Assembly (NCBI GenBank): GCA_050250755.1 | Contig: JBFWOB010000005.1 | Span: 1 to 64,000, forward strand | Origin: Ga0077555 sp050250755 | GTDB lineage: Bacteria > Pseudomonadota > Alphaproteobacteria > Rhizobiales > Hyphomicrobiaceae | Length of the DNA: 64,000 bases | Direction of reading: 5' to 3' | Shown here: positions 60,062-64,000 of the stretch, in pieces | How the letters are laid out: each line of letters opens with the position of its first letter | Numbering within the stretch: position 1 is the stretch's first letter | Notes under the pieces: model-generated | What the model saw: only the letters and a program-made list of their open reading frames with translations | What the model was told of the DNA's origin: nothing | Database searches by the model: none | Translations under genes and position numbers: made by a program

Positions 60062-61317
60062 CCCTGGCCGTAGGCGGGCTTGTCGGTCTTGTGGCCCATG
60101 AGCTCGTCCATCAGCTCGTCCTCGAAGCGGGCCTGCCGCATCCGGTCCTTGAACGCGTGCCGCAGCGAATACATGCTCTCGCCGTTGGGCCGGAGGCCGC
60201 GGCTATTGAGGGCCTTGTTTACCGTCGCCGATAACTCGTCTGCCCGTTCGCGGTAGCGCGGAAACCCGTCCGGCTGCAGGCGCATGGCCATCAGCGCCAC
60301 CCCCACCAGCGGGATGTCCCGTTCGGATTGCTCCGTCTTCAGCTGGCGGCCGTCCGGGCGCACCTGCACGTGCGGGATGGCGTGGTCGAACACGATGGTC
60401 TTGCGGCTGAGGTTGCAGGCTTCCACGGGTCTGAGGCCGGTCTCGATGAGGAGGAAGATGATCCGGCGCTCTTCCTCGTTGATGTCGCCGAACATGCCGT
60501 CCGCCAGGAAATGGCTCTGCAGGAACGCCGCCGAGTAGGCCAGCCGCTGCCGGTCCTTCCCGCCCTTGATCGCCACCTTGTCGAACACGGGGGAGAGGTT
60601 GAGCATATTTGCCTCCTCCACGCTCCGGAACATCGCCGCAACCCGACCGATGTTCTTGTTGGCGGTGTCAATCACCACCTCCTCGTCCTCGATGCGTTGC
60701 TGCCAGAACTTGCGCAGCGCCAGCACGTCCGCACGCTTCACTTCGGCAATCGGCTTATCCTCCCCGACAACCTCGATGAACGTCTTGACCGCGCGATCCC
60801 GTACCTCCTGCCAGCGCTTCCGCTGACGGGGCGATTTGCCCAGCAGCGATACCTTCTCAATCTCCTCGTACTTCTCCCGAAGCTCGGACAGCCTGATACC
60901 ATGCCCGTTCTTCGTTCCGGTGACCGCCTCGATGGCCACATCGGTCTGACGGGTGGGATCTCCCAGCTTCCCCAAGCGCTCGACCAGCTCCCGCAAGGGG
61001 AGGGTTGCCACGCCGTTCGCGGCAAGCACGCCAATCCCGAAATCCGAGGCTGCCTCGGCTACGGAACCTGCCCTCTCTTCAGGCTCAGCGCTCTCTCCTG
61101 CAGCCAGCTGCCGCCAGCGCTTGAACAGCCCGGCGTCCAACTTCGCAATTGCTTCTTTCGCTCGGATCGCCAGGGGATCATCCGCAACCCGGATGCCGGT
61201 GCTGACCTTCACGTAATCATTGGCTTCGAAGCAGGCATACTCTTTCGGCACTCGCCGGTTGAGATACCAAAACCCCTTGCGTCTGAGCGGCTGCGCCGGG
61301 CGTGTCCGTGACGACAT
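59995..61317 (-). CDS. int: Tyrosine recombinase (element integrase)
   Basis: 440 residues from ATG 61317; the frame continues to 61413, but its start would run through the 12-bp repeats. N-terminal DUF6538-like part: LRRKGFWYLNRRVPKEYACFEANDYVKVSTGI. Catalytic residues: Arg in FLLIETGLRPVEACNL, then the H/LRH-x-x-x-R box in SLRHAFKDRMRQ, His in LMGHKTDKPAY and the nucleophile Tyr in YGQGY. It reads away from the tRNA-Leu gene, whose 3' end is its probable attachment site. Family length fits large alphaproteobacterial integrases of this type. Confidence 0.92.
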   Translation of the reverse strand: MSSRTRPAQPLRRKGFWYLNRRVPKEYACFEANDYVKVSTGIRVADDPLAIRAKEAIAKLDAGLFKRWRQLAAGESAEPEERAGSVAEAASDFGIGVLAANGVATLPLRELVERLGKLGDPTRQTDVAIEAVTGTKNGHGIRLSELREKYEEIEKVSLLGKSPRQRKRWQEVRDRAVKTFIEVVGEDKPIAEVKRADVLALRKFWQQRIEDEEVVIDTANKNIGRVAAMFRSVEEANMLNLSPVFDKVAIKGGKDRQRLAYSAAFLQSHFLADGMFGDINEEERRIIFLLIETGLRPVEACNLSRKTIVFDHAIPHVQVRPDGRQLKTEQSERDIPLVGVALMAMRLQPDGFPRYRERADELSATVNKALNSRGLRPNGESMYSLRHAFKDRMRQARFEDELMDELMGHKTDKPAYGQGYSLEVKATALKGIALRPPRSV

Positions 61318-61338
61318 GGCGAGGTTAGGTTCCCTGGC

Positions 61339-61374
61339 AATGAGTGTCCTAATGAGTGTCCAAACGAGTGTCCA
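61339..61374. repeat. Three 12-bp direct repeats upstream of the integrase
   Basis: AATGAGTGTCCT, AATGAGTGTCCA and AACGAGTGTCCA stand head to tail between the integrase start (61317) and the tRNA (61452). Position and form suggest arm-type or regulator sites. Confidence 0.75.
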
Positions 61375-61451
61375 AAATGGACGCCATTGGCGTGGAGCAC
61401 CCTTGTTTACCAAAGGGTTTGTGGAATTTCAATGGTTTAGGGGTGCGAAAA

Positions 61452-61536
61452 TGGTGCCCAGAAGAGGACTCGAACCTCCACGCCTCGCGGCGCCAGTACC
61501 TGAAACTGGTGCGTCTACCAATTCCGCCATCTGGGC
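61452..61536 (-). tRNA. tRNA-Leu (CAG), attachment site of the element
   Basis: Cloverleaf read on the minus strand: acceptor GCCCAGA, D arm with GGTAGACGC, anticodon loop TTCAGGT (anticodon CAG), long variable arm as in class II Leu tRNAs, T arm GGTTCGAGTCC, and an encoded CCA. The integrase lies 135 bases from its 3' end, the normal layout for integration into a tRNA 3' part. Confidence 0.95.
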
Positions 61537-61686
61537 TTGAGCGGCGACACGTAGGGCCCCGCAGATGAAAAGTCAATTACGAGATGTGCGAACGCGGGCA
61601 GGCGCGATGGCGTGCTTGAGAGGAGAGCGGACACACTGTATTCATCCCGCAACAATCGCAGCAGTCACGGTCGGGAGCAGCAGGCA

Positions 61687-62670
61687 ATGGCGGATACGTG
61701 GGAGCAGGGTTCGCTGGCAACGGTGTTCGGCGGCTCCGGTTTCGTCGGGCGCCATACGGTCCGTGCATTTGCCCGCAAAGGCTGGCGCATCAGGGCGGCG
61801 GTCCGCCGTCCCGATCTCGCTGGGTGTCTGCAACCTATGGGCGGCGTCGGGCAGATCGCCGCCGTGCAAGCCAACGTCCGCTACCCGGACTCCGTGGTGC
61901 GCGCCATCGATGGTGCAAAAGTCGTAGTCAATCTCGTCGGCGTGCTGACCTCATCAGGACGTCAGTCGTTCGAGGCCATCCACATCGACGGTGCGCGAGC
62001 GATCGCAAAGGCAGCGAAAGCCGCAGGCGTCGAGAAGTTGGTGCATGTGTCAGCAATAGGCGCAGACCCCAAATCGCCCGGACGCTATGGTCGCACCAAA
62101 GCTGCCGGTGAGGCCGCTGTGCTGGCCGAGTTTCCCGACGCGGTGGTCCTGCGCCCCTCCATCGTTTTCGGGCCCGAGGACGAGTTCTTCAATCGCTTTG
62201 CCGCCATGGCCGTGTGCGGTCCGGTTCTGCCCTTGATTGGGGGCGGCCGTACCAAATTCCAGCCCGTCTATGTCGGCGATGTTGCCTCGGCGATCGTGGC
62301 GGCGGCCGAAGGTGCTGCGAAACCCGGCACGGTTTACGAACTCGGGGGGCCGGAGATGCAGACATTCCGCAAGCTGCTCGAGCGGACTCAGGAATACGCC
62401 GGCCGCGATCGCGGCTACTTGCCTATTCCGTTCTGGCTCGCGTCTCTCATGGGGATGCTGACCGCGGTCTTGCCGGCCGGGCTCCGGCCCATCACGACCG
62501 ATCAGGTGCGCATGCTGAAACGCGACAACGTCGTGAGTGAGGTCGCTGAGAAAGAAGGGCGAACCCTAGCCGGTCTGGGTATCTCGGAGCCGCACGCCAT
62601 CTCAACCATTGTGCCGCGCTATTTGGAGCAGTACGTGCCAAAGGGCCAGTACGCGCACTACCGAGGCTGA
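61687..62670 (+). CDS. Complex I NDUFA9-like NAD(P)-binding protein
   Basis: 327 residues from ATG 61687. Atypical SDR with ATVFGGSGFVGRHTVRAFARKG (G-x-x-G-x-x-G), VVNLVGVL, LVHVSAIGADPKS and GRTKAAGEAAVL, where the Y-x-x-x-K of the family reads Y-G-R-T-K. LRPSIVFGPEDEFFNRF and the C-terminal part match alphaproteobacterial NDUFA9-type accessory subunits. It may support complex I assembly. It is right of the tRNA and is probably host chromosome. Confidence 0.88.
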   Translation: MADTWEQGSLATVFGGSGFVGRHTVRAFARKGWRIRAAVRRPDLAGCLQPMGGVGQIAAVQANVRYPDSVVRAIDGAKVVVNLVGVLTSSGRQSFEAIHIDGARAIAKAAKAAGVEKLVHVSAIGADPKSPGRYGRTKAAGEAAVLAEFPDAVVLRPSIVFGPEDEFFNRFAAMAVCGPVLPLIGGGRTKFQPVYVGDVASAIVAAAEGAAKPGTVYELGGPEMQTFRKLLERTQEYAGRDRGYLPIPFWLASLMGMLTAVLPAGLRPITTDQVRMLKRDNVVSEVAEKEGRTLAGLGISEPHAISTIVPRYLEQYVPKGQYAHYRG

Positions 62671-62775
62671 CCGCCCGCTCGTTCCAGATCTTCGTTGGCT
62701 GTCCGCTATTCCGCCAAGGCGCACCAGCCACGACGCGCTCGCCTTTCGGGCACGCGATGCCAGCCGTCGCATCAC

Positions 62776-63768
62776 CTACTTTACGCCGCGCTCCAGTCGC
62801 CACATCTCCTCGCGAACACGAATGTCCGCCAGAATCCGGTCGAGTAGCAGGCATGTCCGACGAAACAGGTCCGAACCGCGACGGTAGTCGGCCTGAGCGA
62901 AGAAATCACAGCGTCCGGCCTTGAAGAGATCGACGCACTTCTGCCGCTGCTTGCCCGGCCCATGCACGGCAACGGCATAACCGCCGTTCTTGCGCATCAC
63001 GGCCATCGAAGGCACGTCGGTATCGCCGTCGCCGAAGTAAATCATGTTGGAAAATGGGATCGGGCGCGCCATCTCGGGCATGTGCTCGTTGATGCTGTGC
63101 CCCAGGTCCTCGACGCCCTTATTGATGCGAAACAGGTATTGCGTCTTGCCGGTATCGGTGATCACGCGCTTCGGATACGGCAGATCGTAGGCATCGAACC
63201 AGTATTCCGAGGCGAATACATTATGGAACCGCTGATAGATTCGGGTCCCTTCGATAATCTCGCTAAGCCCTGACGAGACAAGGTAGTGCCGCAGTGTGAT
63301 GCCGTGGGTCTCAGCGGCAATGCGCACATATTCGGCAATTTCGTCGAACCACTGCTCGACGCCGGGGTAAAGTTCGACATCTCGCCCGAGCGCTACGAGG
63401 TCGCCCCTGTCGATGCGGACGTTTCGTGCCTTCGCCTTCTTGTACATCAGGTGCATGTACGTGATGAGGCTGTCCGCACCCTGCTCCTTGGCAATGCGGT
63501 TGGATTCGGCCCAGAACGTCTTCGGATCCTCGCCGATTTTGGGAAGGAACGTATATTCCTGCATTGGCTTGGGGCTGAGCGTGCCGTCGAAGTCATAGAC
63601 GAGTGCAATCACCTTTTTCTCAAACGGCGGACGGGTGCGTGAGGACGCTGCCGGGCGATTTCCCGAAGTTGCACGCGCCCGTTTCGGCGGAGATTGCTCG
63701 GATATGTTGCTGTGTTCGTCAGGTGATGTCGCCGCCTTGCGGCGGCGCTCCGTAGCCCGCTGAATCAT
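62776..63768 (-). CDS. HAD-superfamily phosphatase (phosphoserine-phosphatase-like)
   Basis: 330 residues from ATG 63768; an upstream ATG at 63816 is possible. After a basic disordered N-terminus the core starts at VIALVYDFDGTLSP (motif I, D-x-D-G-T). A helical cap follows (WFDEIAEYVRIAAETHG), then motif II LVSSGLSEI, motif III Lys near YPKRVI and motif IV IYFGDGDTDVPSM. Mg2+-dependent phosphohydrolase. The substrate is unknown. The 232 bases beyond it hold no gene. Confidence 0.88.
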   Translation of the reverse strand: MIQRATERRRKAATSPDEHSNISEQSPPKRARATSGNRPAASSRTRPPFEKKVIALVYDFDGTLSPKPMQEYTFLPKIGEDPKTFWAESNRIAKEQGADSLITYMHLMYKKAKARNVRIDRGDLVALGRDVELYPGVEQWFDEIAEYVRIAAETHGITLRHYLVSSGLSEIIEGTRIYQRFHNVFASEYWFDAYDLPYPKRVITDTGKTQYLFRINKGVEDLGHSINEHMPEMARPIPFSNMIYFGDGDTDVPSMAVMRKNGGYAVAVHGPGKQRQKCVDLFKAGRCDFFAQADYRRGSDLFRRTCLLLDRILADIRVREEMWRLERGVK

Positions 63769-64000
63769 GGCAGCCTCTGGGATCGTCCGGTGAGCGGCAT
63801 CGATTGCATGCGCCACCTATCGACTGATTCGCGCGGCGGAACAAAGACAGCCTTTTGCTCGCAAGCCCGCAAAGCACAGCGGCGAGACGTGATCATCATT
63901 GAGCGGATTTATAAAATTTCATGAATATACGGAAGCAATTCTTCAGAACCGGCAAATAGGGTGCGCGCGGGCGAAGGTCGGAGAGACGCATGGGCCTCGT

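Overview
The window looks like chromosomal DNA of an alphaproteobacterium, probably Hyphomicrobiales: high GC, a TrkAH/NhaA/VIT complement, NDUFS4- and NDUFA9-like complex I relatives, and an RPA-type RepA. I cannot name a genus. Most of it is accessory DNA. A large integrated, plasmid-like element ends at a tRNA-Leu(CAG) gene (61452-61536), with a tyrosine recombinase beside it (59995-61317). Right of the tRNA are two ordinary housekeeping-type genes (NDUFA9-like protein, HAD phosphatase). The far end of the element is not recognisable in the window, so bases 1 to about 61400 may all belong to one element or to nested insertions.

Layout. 1-4.1 kb: stress cargo (two Hsp20, an NDUFS4-like protein, a receiver-like protein, a VIT-type transporter, a quinone-oxidoreductase-like protein). 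4.4-6.6 kb: LigD-type DNA ligase operon behind a near-perfect 43-nt inverted repeat. 6.6-9.5 kb: a decayed zone with a frameshifted integrase, a 5'-truncated glycosyltransferase-like gene and a tspO pseudogene. 9.6-14.8 kb: ion homeostasis (trkA, trkH, nhaA). 15.2-19.7 kb: a 1501-residue secreted tail-fibre-like protein with a self-cleaving S74 chaperone domain and no phage genes nearby. 20-28 kb: small element genes (SRAP protein, H-NS family protein, broken hipBA, DUF6878/DUF6915 cluster). 28.2-33.6 kb: a methyltransferase/strawberry-notch helicase giant coupled to a Toprim primase. 33.7-39.9 kb: Fic protein without its catalytic His, a broken and an intact HEPN/nucleotidyltransferase pair, a ketopantoate reductase and a DUF2493 protein. 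40-44.7 kb: ParB-like protein, a string of coupled small genes and a SET-domain protein. 45-53.6 kb: arsenic resistance island (two MFS proteins, Cys-tailed flavoprotein, ArsR, Acr3, ArsJ, GAPDH, ArsR-ArsC fusion). 53.9-59.4 kb: replicon core (RepA, iteron origin, membrane protein, ParA, ribbon-helix-helix partner, repeat arrays). 60-61.4 kb: integrase and tRNA attachment region.

How it fits together. RepA with its iterons and DnaA boxes, ParA/RHH with flanking CCGTAT/TGTAT repeats, the primase, helicase-methylase, ParB and ligase describe a plasmid able to replicate and segregate that now sits in a tRNA gene. No conjugation genes are visible. The arsenic block combines arsenite efflux (Acr3), arsenate reduction (ArsC) and the GAPDH/ArsJ organo-arsenical route. 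The most striking non-coding structure is the origin: two units, each with three iterons at exactly 22-bp spacing, a DnaA box and a CTTAACAG...CTAACCC segment, repeated at a constant offset of 156 bp.
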